Shown: one piece after another, positions 32,946 to 42,481 of the stretch
Position numbering within the stretch: the stretch's first letter is position 1
How the letters are laid out: every line of letters begins with the position of its first letter
Source of the DNA: CAYGZQ01 sp964354375 [NCBI: uncultured Planctomycetota bacterium]
Lineage (GTDB): Bacteria > JAJVIF01 > JAPKYR01
Length of the DNA: 64,000 bases
Assembly (NCBI GenBank): GCA_964354375.1
Contig: CAYGZQ010000012.1
Span: 1-64,000 of the forward strand
Reading direction: 5' to 3'
Position numbers and translations under genes: made by a program
The notes under the pieces: model-generated
The model's input: only the letters and a program-made list of their open reading frames with translations
Database searches by the model: none
Told to the model about the DNA's origin: nothing

Positions 32946-34559
32946 ATGAAATTCCGTCTCGTCGATGTCCTTCTGATCCTCGCGCTGATAACGCTCCCGA
33001 TCGTCGGCATTCCCCAGGCATGCGGGGGCCACGGCCCGATCGCGCCGGGTTCGCCGGGCGACAAGCCGCCCGCCGACAATCACGCCCCGATCCCGGTCAT
33101 CAAGGTCCTTTCAGCCACTGAAGGACCCAGCCCGTTGATCGCAAAGCTCGATGCCGTCGATTCCTCCGACCCCGACGGCGATACGATCAGGTTCATGTGG
33201 CTTTTCTCCGACGGAGAATCCGCCGAGACTTCTTATGTCGAGCACAAGTTCACGGGAGGCGGAAGGTTCGAGGCCCAGCTTGTCGTGACCGACAAATGGG
33301 GGGTCGCGACCACTTCCGAACCCGTCGAATTCCTGGGTTACGGACTCGCGAGCTCCGCGTGGCCGAAATTCGCTCATGACGAGCGCAACAGCGGAGTCTC
33401 TCCGAATCCCGGCCCGATGATGGACCTCGAAAGAGCCGACCAGGGAGGGGCTTTCCCGCGCTACTGGCGCAGCGGCAACCAGGAATTCGCGGTCACCGCC
33501 GTCTGCGTGGGATATGACGGCATGGTCGTGTACGCGCAGGGTCCGTGGCTCAGGGCACGCACTCCTGACGGCATGACGTTATGGGATACCGACCTGGGCT
33601 CGACCATCTGCGCGTGGCCCGCGATCGCAGATGACGGCAGTATCATCACGGCAACAGACGACGGCAAGGTTCATCGTCTGGATTCCGACGGCGGGATTAT
33701 CTGGACGACCGACCTGCAGGCGCTTACGGGTGTTTGGGTACTGCCGAACACCGCCATCAACATTGGCGGGAACCGGACGATATACGTCGGAGCCTGGTCG
33801 CTGACCGCCTTGCCCCCGGGTTACACATATATCGGAGTCTTGTTTGCTTTGGCGTTCGACGGCTCGCTCCTCTGGAACAAGCCCGTTCCGGCTCCGACCG
33901 GCGACTCCAGCAGGCCCCTGATCCCTGCTATCACTCCGGACGGCAATATCGTCCTCAACGGTGAAACCGGAGCAATGTTCACGCCGGACGGCACTCAGGT
34001 CGCCACCTTCGAACTCAATCTTGACGGTTCCCCATCCATTCTCGGACCGCCCTCCGTCAGCGAAGACGGTCTTATCGCCTTCACTCACGGACAGCTCCCT
34101 CTGTTCACGCCCGACGGCACGTTCGTAATGGAAATCATGGGCGATTACGTTGACGGCAGCTACGACGGCAGCTGGCAGGCCGGATACGTACAGGCGCCGG
34201 TCTGGGATGAATCGTCCATAAGCCAGGTCCAGTCCGTCGGCACGGATACTTCCACGCCGTATCTCGCTACAGGCTCCGAAGGGGGGTCAATCCAGAAAGT
34301 CCGGCTCCCCAGCAGCATGACCTCTTCACCATATTTCGCGGGGGTTACGCAGGACTCGCTCGGCAGAATGTACGTTTCCTGCAAGGGTCTGCACGCTGTG
34401 AGCGACGTCAGCATGTTGAGCGTATTCCCTCATGTGCAGCGTCGCTACAGTCTGTGGACTTACGAGCGCCCGACAACCTTCATGACCGCGCCGGTCATCG
34501 GCGAAGACCGCTGGATGTATCTCGGCTACGGCAGGGACATAATGGCATTAGGAGACTGA
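32946..34559 (+). CDS. Lipoprotein: PKD domain + PQQ-like propeller (array copy 1)
   Basis: 537 residues, AGGAGG 7 nt upstream. Signal peptide MKFRLVDVLLILALITLPIVGIPQAC, lipid Cys near 26 in a Q-A-C-G-G context shared by the array. A Pro-rich linker leads to a PKD domain at ~48-125 (LDAVDSSDPDGDTIRFMWLFSDG, VTDKWGV). Then follows the block FAHDERNSGVSPNPGPMMDLE, found in all four copies, and PQQ-like repeats with YDGMVVYAQGPWLRART, WPAIADDGSIITAT, HRLDSDGGIIWTTDL. Ends in the array-specific GYGxDIxALGD. Predicted outer surface or periplasmic propeller; ligand unknown. Confidence 0.85.
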   Translation: MKFRLVDVLLILALITLPIVGIPQACGGHGPIAPGSPGDKPPADNHAPIPVIKVLSATEGPSPLIAKLDAVDSSDPDGDTIRFMWLFSDGESAETSYVEHKFTGGGRFEAQLVVTDKWGVATTSEPVEFLGYGLASSAWPKFAHDERNSGVSPNPGPMMDLERADQGGAFPRYWRSGNQEFAVTAVCVGYDGMVVYAQGPWLRARTPDGMTLWDTDLGSTICAWPAIADDGSIITATDDGKVHRLDSDGGIIWTTDLQALTGVWVLPNTAINIGGNRTIYVGAWSLTALPPGYTYIGVLFALAFDGSLLWNKPVPAPTGDSSRPLIPAITPDGNIVLNGETGAMFTPDGTQVATFELNLDGSPSILGPPSVSEDGLIAFTHGQLPLFTPDGTFVMEIMGDYVDGSYDGSWQAGYVQAPVWDESSISQVQSVGTDTSTPYLATGSEGGSIQKVRLPSSMTSSPYFAGVTQDSLGRMYVSCKGLHAVSDVSMLSVFPHVQRRYSLWTYERPTTFMTAPVIGEDRWMYLGYGRDIMALGD

Positions 34560-34651
34560 GTAGCCGCAAAATATTTCTTGTGTTACAGTTGGCGGGTCGG
34601 ACAGACTGTCGACTGAATGTGTCGGCCGGCTTCGTGCATTGGGTCAAGGGG

Positions 34652-36304
34652 ATGCGCACACGCCTCATTGATGTTGCCCTAATCCTCGCGATTCTGGCCC
34701 TGCCATTTCTGGGAGCGCTTCAGGCGTGCGGCGGGGGATCGTCCGACTCTCCCAATATCCCGCCCCCGACGAATCGGGCACCCGTAGCGGTCCTGTCCCA
34801 CACTGGCCCCGACGAGGGTCCCACTCCCCTGATGGTCAAGCTCAACGCCTCCGGATCGTACGACCCGGACGGAGACAAGATAACGTTCCTGTGGCTCTTC
34901 TCCGACGGCACAACCGCGGAAGGCCCCGTTGTCGAGCACGAATTCACGACCGGCGGACGTCACAGCGTGCGTCTGACGGTTACCGACAAGTGGGGAGTCG
35001 CCGATGATGAAGGCCCGATCGACTTCCTGAGCTTCGGCCTCGCGAACTCCGCATGGCCGAAATACGCCCACGATGAGCGGAACAGCGGAGTGTCGCAGAA
35101 CACCGGGCCCATGATGGACCTCGCCGATGCCGACACCGGCGGGGCATTCCCGCGATACTGGCGCGGAGGGTCCGAGGGCGACATCATCAGGGCCATATGC
35201 GTCGGCTACGATGGGGTCGTAGTCTACACGCAGGGACGGTGGCTCAGAGCGCGCACGGCGTCAGGCGATTTTCTCTGGGACCTTCAGGCGGAATCGGTGA
35301 TAACCGCATGGCCGGCGATCGCGTATGACGGCTCGATAATCGTCGGGACAAAAGCCGGCTGGGTGCACAAGGTGAGTCCCGACGGCGTCCCGCTCTGGAG
35401 CGTCGACCTGAGAAACTCGGTAAATCCTTACATAAGGCTTCTCACTGCAATCAACATCGATTTCAACGCGAATATCTATTTGTGCGGGATGCATCCGTAC
35501 GAGGGGAATGCCGGCTATTCTCCCTATGAGTGCGCGCTCGTCAAGCTCTCATTCGACGGTGACTTCCTGTGGCAGAGACAGATCCCAAAAACCTCGTCCA
35601 GCGTGTACATGCTGGGGGCGGCACCCGCGATCCTGCCCAACGGGAATGTCGTCGTCAACGGATTCCAGGGAGCCATTTTCACTCCGGAAGGCGACCTGGT
35701 CGCGGAGATCATGTATCCGCCGGCTGAATCCGGGACGAAATACAGAGTCCCGCTGGGTCCGCCGTCGGTGGGACCCGACGGCAGCATCGTGTTCTCACAC
35801 TTGCGCGCGCCGCTGTTCACGGATAGCGGAGCGTATGTCCTCAACTTGCTCGGGCCGGAGATCAACCTCTGGGATACCTCGTCATACGGCGCAGGCTATG
35901 TGCAGGCCCCTGTCTTGAGCCCGGACGGCGTGACTCTCCTCGAGCGGAAGAATGGGAACGACAATCAGGGCGCAAGGGGATTTTACCTGCTCACGCGCTC
36001 GAGCTATGGCGGACTCGCGCGTACCCGCCTCATAACCTTCCCTACATATGAAAATCCGATGCCCAATTACAATAATTGTGTCGCGGGCGCAGCCGAGGAT
36101 CGCGTCGGGCGAATCTACGCATCCTGCCTGGGTCTCAGAGCATTCAGCCCCGTCAGCGCAGCGAGCATTTACCCCTTCGTCGCGAATCGGTACAGCATGT
36201 GGTCTTACTTACGTCCCTCGGGCACCATGACGCCGCCTGTGATCGGCGACGACAACTGGCTTTACGTCGGCTACGGAAACGACATTCTCGCGATCGGCGA
36301 CTAG
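34652..36304 (+). CDS. Lipoprotein: PKD domain + PQQ-like propeller (array copy 2)
   Basis: 550 residues from ATG 34652 (AAGGGG just upstream); the longer frame to 34454 would overlap copy 1 and lacks a signal. Signal MRTRLIDVALILAILALPFLGALQAC. PKD at ~50-125 (DPDGDKITFLWLFSDGT), the conserved FAH/YAHDERNSGVSQNTGPMM block, then propeller repeats (YDGVVVYTQGRWLRART, WPAIAYDGSIIVGT, HKVSPDGVPLWSVDL) and a C-terminal YASCLGLRAFSPVS...GYGNDILAIGD. It follows copy 1 after 92 bp with no visible terminator, so cotranscription is likely. Confidence 0.85.
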   Translation: MRTRLIDVALILAILALPFLGALQACGGGSSDSPNIPPPTNRAPVAVLSHTGPDEGPTPLMVKLNASGSYDPDGDKITFLWLFSDGTTAEGPVVEHEFTTGGRHSVRLTVTDKWGVADDEGPIDFLSFGLANSAWPKYAHDERNSGVSQNTGPMMDLADADTGGAFPRYWRGGSEGDIIRAICVGYDGVVVYTQGRWLRARTASGDFLWDLQAESVITAWPAIAYDGSIIVGTKAGWVHKVSPDGVPLWSVDLRNSVNPYIRLLTAINIDFNANIYLCGMHPYEGNAGYSPYECALVKLSFDGDFLWQRQIPKTSSSVYMLGAAPAILPNGNVVVNGFQGAIFTPEGDLVAEIMYPPAESGTKYRVPLGPPSVGPDGSIVFSHLRAPLFTDSGAYVLNLLGPEINLWDTSSYGAGYVQAPVLSPDGVTLLERKNGNDNQGARGFYLLTRSSYGGLARTRLITFPTYENPMPNYNNCVAGAAEDRVGRIYASCLGLRAFSPVSAASIYPFVANRYSMWSYLRPSGTMTPPVIGDDNWLYVGYGNDILAIGD

Positions 36305-36310
36305 AAAAGA

Positions 36311-37978
36311 ATGTACCGCAGAATTGTCGACATAATCCTCATCCTGACCATCATGACGATTCCGTCGCTGGGAATCCTGCAGGCGTGCGGCGGCGACGGT
36401 CCCACTGTCCCGCATTCCCCGTCAAATCAGCCACCGAAGGACAACCATCCGCCCGTTGCGGTGCTCAAGGTCGTCTCCGGGCTGGAGGGTCCCACGCCCT
36501 TCACGGCCAGGCTCGATGCATCCGACTCGTCGGACCCCGACGGCGACGATCTCGAATTTCTGTGGGTGTTCTCGGACGGCACGAATGATACCGGCGCGAC
36601 GGTTGAGCATGTGTTCGAGCAAAGCGGACGGCAGAACGTTCGCCTGATGGTCACGGACGAATGGGGACTTGTCGACGACGAGGGTCCGGTGGATTTTCTC
36701 TGTTACGGTCTCGCCAATTCGGCATGGCCGAAGTTCGCTCACGATCAGCGCAACAGCGGGCTTTCCGAGAACCTCGGACCTATGATGGATCTCGGGCACA
36801 GCTCGGAAGGTCTCGGCTTCCCGAGATTCTGGCGCACGGCGCAAGGCAATGACAACGTCAACGCGGTGTGCGTGAGCTACGACGGTGTCGTCATCTATAC
36901 GCAGGGTTCCTTCCTGAAGGCCTATACCGCCGAGGGACTCGAACTCTGGACAATCGAGCCGGGATCCGAGATCACAACCTGGCCCGCGATCGCGTGGGAC
37001 GGCAGCATCGTGCTGGGGACGGTGGACGGATGGGTGCATCGAGTGAGCTCCGACGGCGAGATTCTCTGGAGCCTTGATCTCAGCGGTCTCACGGGACGGA
37101 CAGTGAGGCTGGAGACCGGGGTGAATATCGACGGGACGCCCCGAATCTATCTATGCGGCGACCTGCTGGATTACAGCGGCAGCGTCATGGGCGCGATGAT
37201 CTTCGGCGTCTCCATGGATGGGGTTCTTCAGTGGTCCAGGATTCTGGCGGAGTACTCTCAGGAGGCTCCTCGTAATGACTGCGTGATGTCGCCTGCGATT
37301 CTCCCGAACGGAAATATTGTCGTCAACACGCGTCGCGGCGCAATCTACACGCCGGAAGGCGATCTGGTAAGAGAGCTCGAGTATTCAATGGACTGGTGGG
37401 AGCCGTTTGATCCTCTCTTCGGGCCGCCGACGGTGAGTCCGGACGGGCTTATCATGTTTTCTCATGCGCGCGGTCCGGTGTTCACGCAGGAAGGTGCCTT
37501 CGTCTTTGAAGCGTTTGGCAAGAGCGCTAACCTCTCGTTCCATGAAGATTACACTCCCGGCTATATCCAGGCTCCGGTATGGGGCGTGGACGGCACGAGT
37601 CTCGCCTTCTACAAAGTCGATTCGACCACCAACTGGCCCTGCGGCTACTACCTGTTCACCCGTTCAGATTATGGGGGCATGGCATGGGTGCCGCTTGCGG
37701 GAGGGAGCGGACCAACGGACATTTCCTCCTATCAGATCGCGGGCGCTGCGGAGGACAGGCTCGGGCGCCTTTATGTATCCTGCCTCGGCCTTCACACAAT
37801 CAGCCCGGTAAGCTCTGCAAGCGTTTACCCGACCCTCACGCGCCGCTACAGCATGTGGACCTATCGTCGAACCGAGTATCCCTATTCCCCGCCGGTCCAC
37901 ATGTCCGCGCCGGTGATCGGCGACGACGGCTGGCTGTACGTGGGCTACGGCTCGGACATACTTGCGATCGGAGATTAA
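36311..37978 (+). CDS. Lipoprotein: PKD domain + PQQ-like propeller (array copy 3)
   Basis: 555 residues. Only 6 bp after copy 2; the ribosome site is weak (AGAAAAGA), so translation may depend on coupling. Signal MYRRIVDIILILTIMTIPSLGILQAC. PKD domain (LDASDSSDPDGDDLEFLWVFSDG), the block FAHDQRNSGLSENLGPMMDL, repeats YDGVVIYTQGSFLKAYT, WPAIAWDGSIVLGT, HRVSSDGEILWSLDL, and the shared end VGYGSDILAIGD. The loops between blades differ most among copies, consistent with different binding surfaces on one scaffold (inference). Confidence 0.85.
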   Translation: MYRRIVDIILILTIMTIPSLGILQACGGDGPTVPHSPSNQPPKDNHPPVAVLKVVSGLEGPTPFTARLDASDSSDPDGDDLEFLWVFSDGTNDTGATVEHVFEQSGRQNVRLMVTDEWGLVDDEGPVDFLCYGLANSAWPKFAHDQRNSGLSENLGPMMDLGHSSEGLGFPRFWRTAQGNDNVNAVCVSYDGVVIYTQGSFLKAYTAEGLELWTIEPGSEITTWPAIAWDGSIVLGTVDGWVHRVSSDGEILWSLDLSGLTGRTVRLETGVNIDGTPRIYLCGDLLDYSGSVMGAMIFGVSMDGVLQWSRILAEYSQEAPRNDCVMSPAILPNGNIVVNTRRGAIYTPEGDLVRELEYSMDWWEPFDPLFGPPTVSPDGLIMFSHARGPVFTQEGAFVFEAFGKSANLSFHEDYTPGYIQAPVWGVDGTSLAFYKVDSTTNWPCGYYLFTRSDYGGMAWVPLAGGSGPTDISSYQIAGAAEDRLGRLYVSCLGLHTISPVSSASVYPTLTRRYSMWTYRRTEYPYSPPVHMSAPVIGDDGWLYVGYGSDILAIGD

Positions 37979-38096
37979 CGGCGAACCTTTTCCGCGTCGG
38001 CTTTAACTTCGATTCTCCCTGTCCTGTGGTAGAATTATGTAAGTAGCTAAACATATCAACCGGCGCGTCGCTGCGCGCGGGTTGGGAGGTACGAGG

Positions 38097-39707
38097 ATGA
38101 ACCGCAGATTGTCGGATGCACTCCTGATTCTGCTGCTCGTATCCATTCCGTTCTTCGGTGCGTTTCAGGCTTGCGACCACGGCTCGACCGGTCCGGTCAC
38201 GCCGCCGCCGAACAACCACGCGCCTGTCGCGGCAATGACGGTTGTAGGCGAGTCCGAAGGACCCACGCCGTTTACTGTGACGCTCGACGCAAGCGCTTCG
38301 TCGGATCCCGACGGCGACTCAATCGAGTTCAAGTGGCTTTTCTCCGACGGATCGACAGCCATCGGACCGATGCTGGAGCATGAGTTCAGATCGAGCGGCA
38401 GACACGAGGTACGGCTGATCGTGACCGACAAGTGGGGCGTCGCCGACGACGAAGGACCGATAAACGTGTACGGCTGGGGCCTTGCGAATTCGCCGTGGCC
38501 GAAATTCGCGCACGATGAGCGCAACAGCGGCGTCTCCCCCTACGCCGGACCGATGATGGACCTCGACAATGCCGACTCGGGTCATGCGTTTCCGCGCTAC
38601 TGGCGAGGCGGCCGGCAGAACGGCCTCATCGCCGGCGTGTGTGTCGGCTACGACAACGAGGTCGTGTATGCGCAGGGAACATGGCTCAGGGCACGCTCGG
38701 CCGACGGGGCGGTCCTGTGGGACCTCGACGTCGGGGACGAGATCACTGCCTGGCCGGCGATCGCCTACGACGGATCAATTATCGTCGGAACAGGCACGGG
38801 TCAGGTACATCGAGTGAGCGAAGAAGGCGAAATCGTCTGGAGCGTCGACCTGAAGGAGGTCATCCATGAGAACGTCATACTCGATTCCGCGGTCAACATC
38901 GACCATGATCGCAGAATCTACATAGGCGGTTATGTCTTGCCGCTCGGGGACGATCTCTCATCGTGCGGCAGGATGCTCGGCTTCGATTTCGATGGAGCGC
39001 TCCTCTGGTCCAGGGTGATACCGTTCTATGAGCTCAAGTACTCGGAGACGCGCAGGGTTTTCGGGAGGCTGATTCCGGCGATCACGCCCCTGGGAAATGT
39101 CATTGTCAACGGCCTGCCCGGCCTGCTGCTCAGCCCGCACGGCACACAAATCGCCCAGTTTGATTTGTATGGATACGACTCCGAACTCAAGCCGCTGGGT
39201 CCGCCAAGCGTCTGTGCAAACGGTTATGTTACGTTCGCAAACGCTGGGATTCCCCTCTTCCTCCCCGACGGCACACTGATTGGGGGGGGAAGCGCCGAAC
39301 CCGCCGGGAGCTCCGGTCGTTCGCAGACACCCATGTGCAACATGGAAGGCATATCGCTTGCTCACACAGGCGTACCCGGTCCAATGTATCTCGGTCTGAC
39401 CTCACAGACCCTCGCAGGGGGAGGTTGTTCTCTTGAACTGGACCGGATTCTCGGAGCTGCTGAATTGATCGGGGGGGCCGCGACAGACGAACTGGGAAGA
39501 GTCTATATCTCGTGCAACGGTCTGTACGGGATCAGCCCCATCACATACTCCAGCGCGTATCCCCATGTCGGGCGGTACAGCCTGTGGACATACAGAACCT
39601 GGGATGACCATGAAACCGAGATGATCCCCCTGACCGCGCCGGTGATCGGCGACGACGGCTGGCTGTACGTCGGCTACGGCTCGGACATACTTGCCATCGG
39701 AGATTAG
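38097..39707 (+). CDS. Lipoprotein: PKD domain + PQQ-like propeller (array copy 4)
   Basis: 536 residues. ATG 38097 has GGAGGT 6 nt upstream; the TTG at 38082 would include that site. Signal MNRRLSDALLILLLVSIPFFGAFQAC. PKD domain (LDASASSDPDGDSIEFKWLFSDG), block FAHDERNSGVSPYAGPMMDLD, repeats YDNEVVYAQGTWLRARS, WPAIAYDGSIIVGT, HRVSEEGEIVWSVDL, end VGYGSDILAIGD. Separated from copy 3 by 118 bp, which may hold its own promoter (TTGGGAGG is only the ribosome site). The middle of this copy (about 370-420) is most divergent. Confidence 0.85.
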   Translation: MNRRLSDALLILLLVSIPFFGAFQACDHGSTGPVTPPPNNHAPVAAMTVVGESEGPTPFTVTLDASASSDPDGDSIEFKWLFSDGSTAIGPMLEHEFRSSGRHEVRLIVTDKWGVADDEGPINVYGWGLANSPWPKFAHDERNSGVSPYAGPMMDLDNADSGHAFPRYWRGGRQNGLIAGVCVGYDNEVVYAQGTWLRARSADGAVLWDLDVGDEITAWPAIAYDGSIIVGTGTGQVHRVSEEGEIVWSVDLKEVIHENVILDSAVNIDHDRRIYIGGYVLPLGDDLSSCGRMLGFDFDGALLWSRVIPFYELKYSETRRVFGRLIPAITPLGNVIVNGLPGLLLSPHGTQIAQFDLYGYDSELKPLGPPSVCANGYVTFANAGIPLFLPDGTLIGGGSAEPAGSSGRSQTPMCNMEGISLAHTGVPGPMYLGLTSQTLAGGGCSLELDRILGAAELIGGAATDELGRVYISCNGLYGISPITYSSAYPHVGRYSLWTYRTWDDHETEMIPLTAPVIGDDGWLYVGYGSDILAIGD

Positions 39708-39760
39708 TTGACAGGGCGGACATATTCAAAACAATAGGTCACCGGCACTTGTTTCCCCGC

Positions 39761-39873
39761 GTGCCGAGCACGTCCCGTGCTTCGGATCTCGGAGCCGACT
39801 CGTCCCGAGTCGAGGCCGAGAGACGCAGGATGCGTTCTGCTCCGAGACCCGAAATGCGGGACGCATTCGGCAC
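39761..39873. repeat. Nested-hairpin intergenic element, copy B
   Basis: Outer arms GTGCCGA / TCGGCAC (39761-39767 and 39867-39873). Four hairpins with 3-nt loops: 39764-39785 (loop TCC), 39797-39811 (TCC), 39822-39837 (GGA), 39849-39870 (GGA). A perfect inner 9-bp pair (39787-39795 with 39839-39847) encloses hairpins 2 and 3. Same architecture as 26544-26684 but largely different stem sequence. It ends 25 bp before the dxs promoter. Confidence 0.8.
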
Positions 39874-39897
39874 TGGGCGGATGAGTGCAAGCCATGC

Positions 39898-39927
39898 TTG
39901 AGCAATGCCTCGATTGTTCGGTATAAT
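39898..39927 (+). promoter_or_regulatory. Sigma70 promoter of dxs
   Basis: TTGAGC (39898-39903), 18-bp spacer, TATAAT (39922-39927), 32 bp before the dxs ATG. Confidence 0.7.
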
Positions 39928-39959
39928 CTGTTCACCGGTCGAGAGCCGGTTGTTTTGTG

Positions 39960-41996
39960 ATGCCCGTCGGATATCCCATACTTGCGCGTATCAATTCCCC
40001 TGAGGACCTCAAGGCGCTTTCCCTCACTGAGCTCAAGGGCCTTTGCCGCGACCTCAGGGAGTTCATCGTCCAGACCATCTCTCAGACCGGCGGGCACCTC
40101 GCGAGCAGCCTCGGGGCGGTCGAGCTTACCGTCGCGCTGCACAGGGTTTTCGACTCGCCGCGCGACAAGATCGTGTGGGACGTCGGCCACCAGGCGTATC
40201 CGCACAAGATTCTCACCGGACGCAAGGAGTTATTCCATACGATAAGGCAGCTTGGGGGGATTTCGGGTTTCCCAAATCGCGCGGAGAGCGAGCACGATAC
40301 GTTCGGCGTGGGGCACGCATCGACGAGCATCGCGGCCGCGCTCGGAATGGCCAAGGCGAGGGACCTCAAGGGCGAGAACCACAACGTGATCGCGGTGATC
40401 GGCGACGGCGCGATGACCGGCGGCGTGGCGTTCGAGGCCATCAACAATGTCAGCAATTTCCCGTCCCGGCTGATCGTCATTCTGAACGACAACGCGATGT
40501 CGATCAGCCCCAACGTAGGCGGGCTGAGCCGGCATTTGTCGAACCTGCGCACCATCCCCACGGTAAGAAGCATCAAGGCCGGCACGCTCAAGGCTTTGAG
40601 AAGAATTCCCCTGATCGGGAAACGCATAGCGAAAAGCATCGACGACGCGAGCGAGAGCCTTTTCTATTTCGTCACGCCGACGCGAGTGGGCGTAATGTTC
40701 GAGGAATTCGGATTCACGTATCTCGGCCCATATGACGGGCACAATCTGAAGACGATCATCGATGTTCTGAAATCGGCCAAGAACTGGGCGGAATCCGGAC
40801 CCATCCTCGTTCACCTTCTTACCCTCAAGGGCAAGGGTTACGTTCCTGCGGAGGGCTCGCCGACCAGCTTCCACGGCGTCGGCGCATTCGATCCGACGCT
40901 CGGGAAGGCCGAGAAGATTCCCGGCGCGGGACAGAAAACGAAAAAACTCACCTACACGGACGTGTTCTCCGATGCGCTCCTCGAGCTCGCGGTGACCGAC
41001 CCCCGAATCGTCGCCATCACCGCCGCAATGGCCGAGGGCACGGGGCTCGACAAGTTCCGCGACCGCATCCCGGAGAGGTTCTTCGACGTCGGCATCGCCG
41101 AGCAGTTCGCGGTCACGTTCGCAGCCGGACTCGCGACGCAGGGGATGAAGCCTGTCGCGGCGATCTACTCGACATTCCTGCAGAGGGCGTTCGATCAGTG
41201 CATTCACGACGTCGGCATCCAGAAGCTCCCCATCGTGTTCGCGCTCGACCGCGGCGGAATCGTCGGCTCGGACGGTGTCACGCACCAGGGCGCATTCGAT
41301 CTGAGCTATCTGCGAATGATCCCCAACTTCGTGGTGATGTCGCCGAAGGACGAAGCCGAGCTCAGGGACATGCTTCACACGGCGCTTGAATATGGCGGCC
41401 CGATCGCGCTCAGATATCCGCGCGGAAGCGTCGAGGGCATCGAGCTGAAAAAGGGATTCCAGAACGTGCCCATAGGAAAGGGCGAGCTGCTCCGCGAAGG
41501 GACGGATGTCAGTCTGATCGGCATCGGCAACATGGTCGGAGTGTGCCTGAGTGCCGCGGAGAAACTGGCGCACCTGGGAATCGAGGCTGCGGTGATCAAT
41601 GCGAGGTTCGTGAAGCCTCTCGACAGCGACCTGATCGGCGAATGGGCGAGGAAAACCGGAAGAGTTGTCACGGTGGAGGAAAATGTGCTCATGGGGGGTT
41701 TCGGAAGCGCAGTTCTGGAATCGCTCGACGAGCTGGGTCTTCTGACCGGCCCCGGGGAGGACACGGGGGAGGAGGAAAGGCCATTGGAGGTTGTGCGACT
41801 GGGGCTGCCGGACATTTTCATCGAGCACGGCACCCAGGAGGAGCTGCGCAGGGAATACGGTCTCACGGCCGATAACGTCTGCGAGGTCGTTCGGAGTATG
41901 GTGGGAAAGGTCCGCCTGAGTTTAGTCGGCGGGGCGACCTCCAAAGAGGGCCAACCCTCACAGGAACCCTCCCGCGAACTGAAAAAGGGAAATTGA
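39960..41996 (+). CDS. dxs: 1-deoxy-D-xylulose-5-phosphate synthase
   Basis: 678 residues from ATG 39960 (a GTG directly before it is in frame). First enzyme of the methylerythritol phosphate route to isoprenoids: condenses pyruvate and glyceraldehyde-3-phosphate with thiamine diphosphate. Visible: GGHLASSLGAVELT, DVGHQAYPHKILTGR, GDGAMTGGVAFEA (ThDP/Mg motif GDG...), LNDNAMSISPNVGGLS, GPYDGHN, KGKGYVPAE, and the C-terminal transketolase halves with DVGIAEQFAVTFAAG (catalytic Glu) and YPRGS. The last ~40 residues form a short extra tail. Cytoplasmic, monocistronic. Confidence 0.96.
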   Translation: MPVGYPILARINSPEDLKALSLTELKGLCRDLREFIVQTISQTGGHLASSLGAVELTVALHRVFDSPRDKIVWDVGHQAYPHKILTGRKELFHTIRQLGGISGFPNRAESEHDTFGVGHASTSIAAALGMAKARDLKGENHNVIAVIGDGAMTGGVAFEAINNVSNFPSRLIVILNDNAMSISPNVGGLSRHLSNLRTIPTVRSIKAGTLKALRRIPLIGKRIAKSIDDASESLFYFVTPTRVGVMFEEFGFTYLGPYDGHNLKTIIDVLKSAKNWAESGPILVHLLTLKGKGYVPAEGSPTSFHGVGAFDPTLGKAEKIPGAGQKTKKLTYTDVFSDALLELAVTDPRIVAITAAMAEGTGLDKFRDRIPERFFDVGIAEQFAVTFAAGLATQGMKPVAAIYSTFLQRAFDQCIHDVGIQKLPIVFALDRGGIVGSDGVTHQGAFDLSYLRMIPNFVVMSPKDEAELRDMLHTALEYGGPIALRYPRGSVEGIELKKGFQNVPIGKGELLREGTDVSLIGIGNMVGVCLSAAEKLAHLGIEAAVINARFVKPLDSDLIGEWARKTGRVVTVEENVLMGGFGSAVLESLDELGLLTGPGEDTGEEERPLEVVRLGLPDIFIEHGTQEELRREYGLTADNVCEVVRSMVGKVRLSLVGGATSKEGQPSQEPSRELKKGN

Positions 41997-42004
41997 AAAC
42001 GCCA

Positions 42005-42481
42005 TCATGGCGTTTTGAAGGCCTTGAATTCCTCCATTTCCTGCACGAACGCCTGGTTGAGCCTGTACGTCCCGTCGGAGCCCTCGACCGGATGCAGACC
42101 GCGCTTCAGAAGCTCGATCCAGTGTATCGTGGCGACCGCTATCGCCCTTTGAGCGTAGGGGTCCAGCGCTGACAGTGTTCTGAGCATCACCTGCACCGGC
42201 TTGCTTTCGAGAACCGGACCGAATTCCGCGCGGTAGCTCGGCTTGAACCCGCCGTGTCCCGGGAAAAATTCTGCAGGATCGATCCCCAGCGCGTCGGAAA
42301 TCTTGCAGATGATGTCGTAGGTCGCCGACGCCTCCCCCTTTTCAAGCCTGCTCAAGTACGACGCCGAGACCCCGCACCGAGAGCTTAGCTCCCTGAGCGA
42401 ATACTTCTGCCTGTCGCGATGCCGTCCCAGTATCTCGCCGAATGCCTCCTTCTGCTTCCTTATGCGCTCTGTCTTTTTCAT
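42005..42481 (-). CDS. XRE-family HTH transcriptional regulator
   Basis: 158 residues. Helix-turn-helix of the lambda-Cro type at ~20-75 (RDRQKYSLRELSSRCGVSASYLSRLEKGEASATYDIICKISDALGID), with recognition helix near ASYLSRLEKG. The C-terminal ~80 residues are helical and unassigned, possibly a dimer or sensor domain. No cupin part. Convergent with dxs, whose stop lies 8 bp away. Its ATG overlaps by 4 bp (ATGA) a possible 27-residue leader ORF. Targets unknown. Confidence 0.82.
   Translation of the reverse strand: MKKTERIRKQKEAFGEILGRHRDRQKYSLRELSSRCGVSASYLSRLEKGEASATYDIICKISDALGIDPAEFFPGHGGFKPSYRAEFGPVLESKPVQVMLRTLSALDPYAQRAIAVATIHWIELLKRGLHPVEGSDGTYRLNQAFVQEMEEFKAFKTP

Noticed and set aside
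40230-41828. 532-codon open frame on the minus strand
   Set aside because: Antisense shadow of dxs, whose motifs are complete on the other strand.
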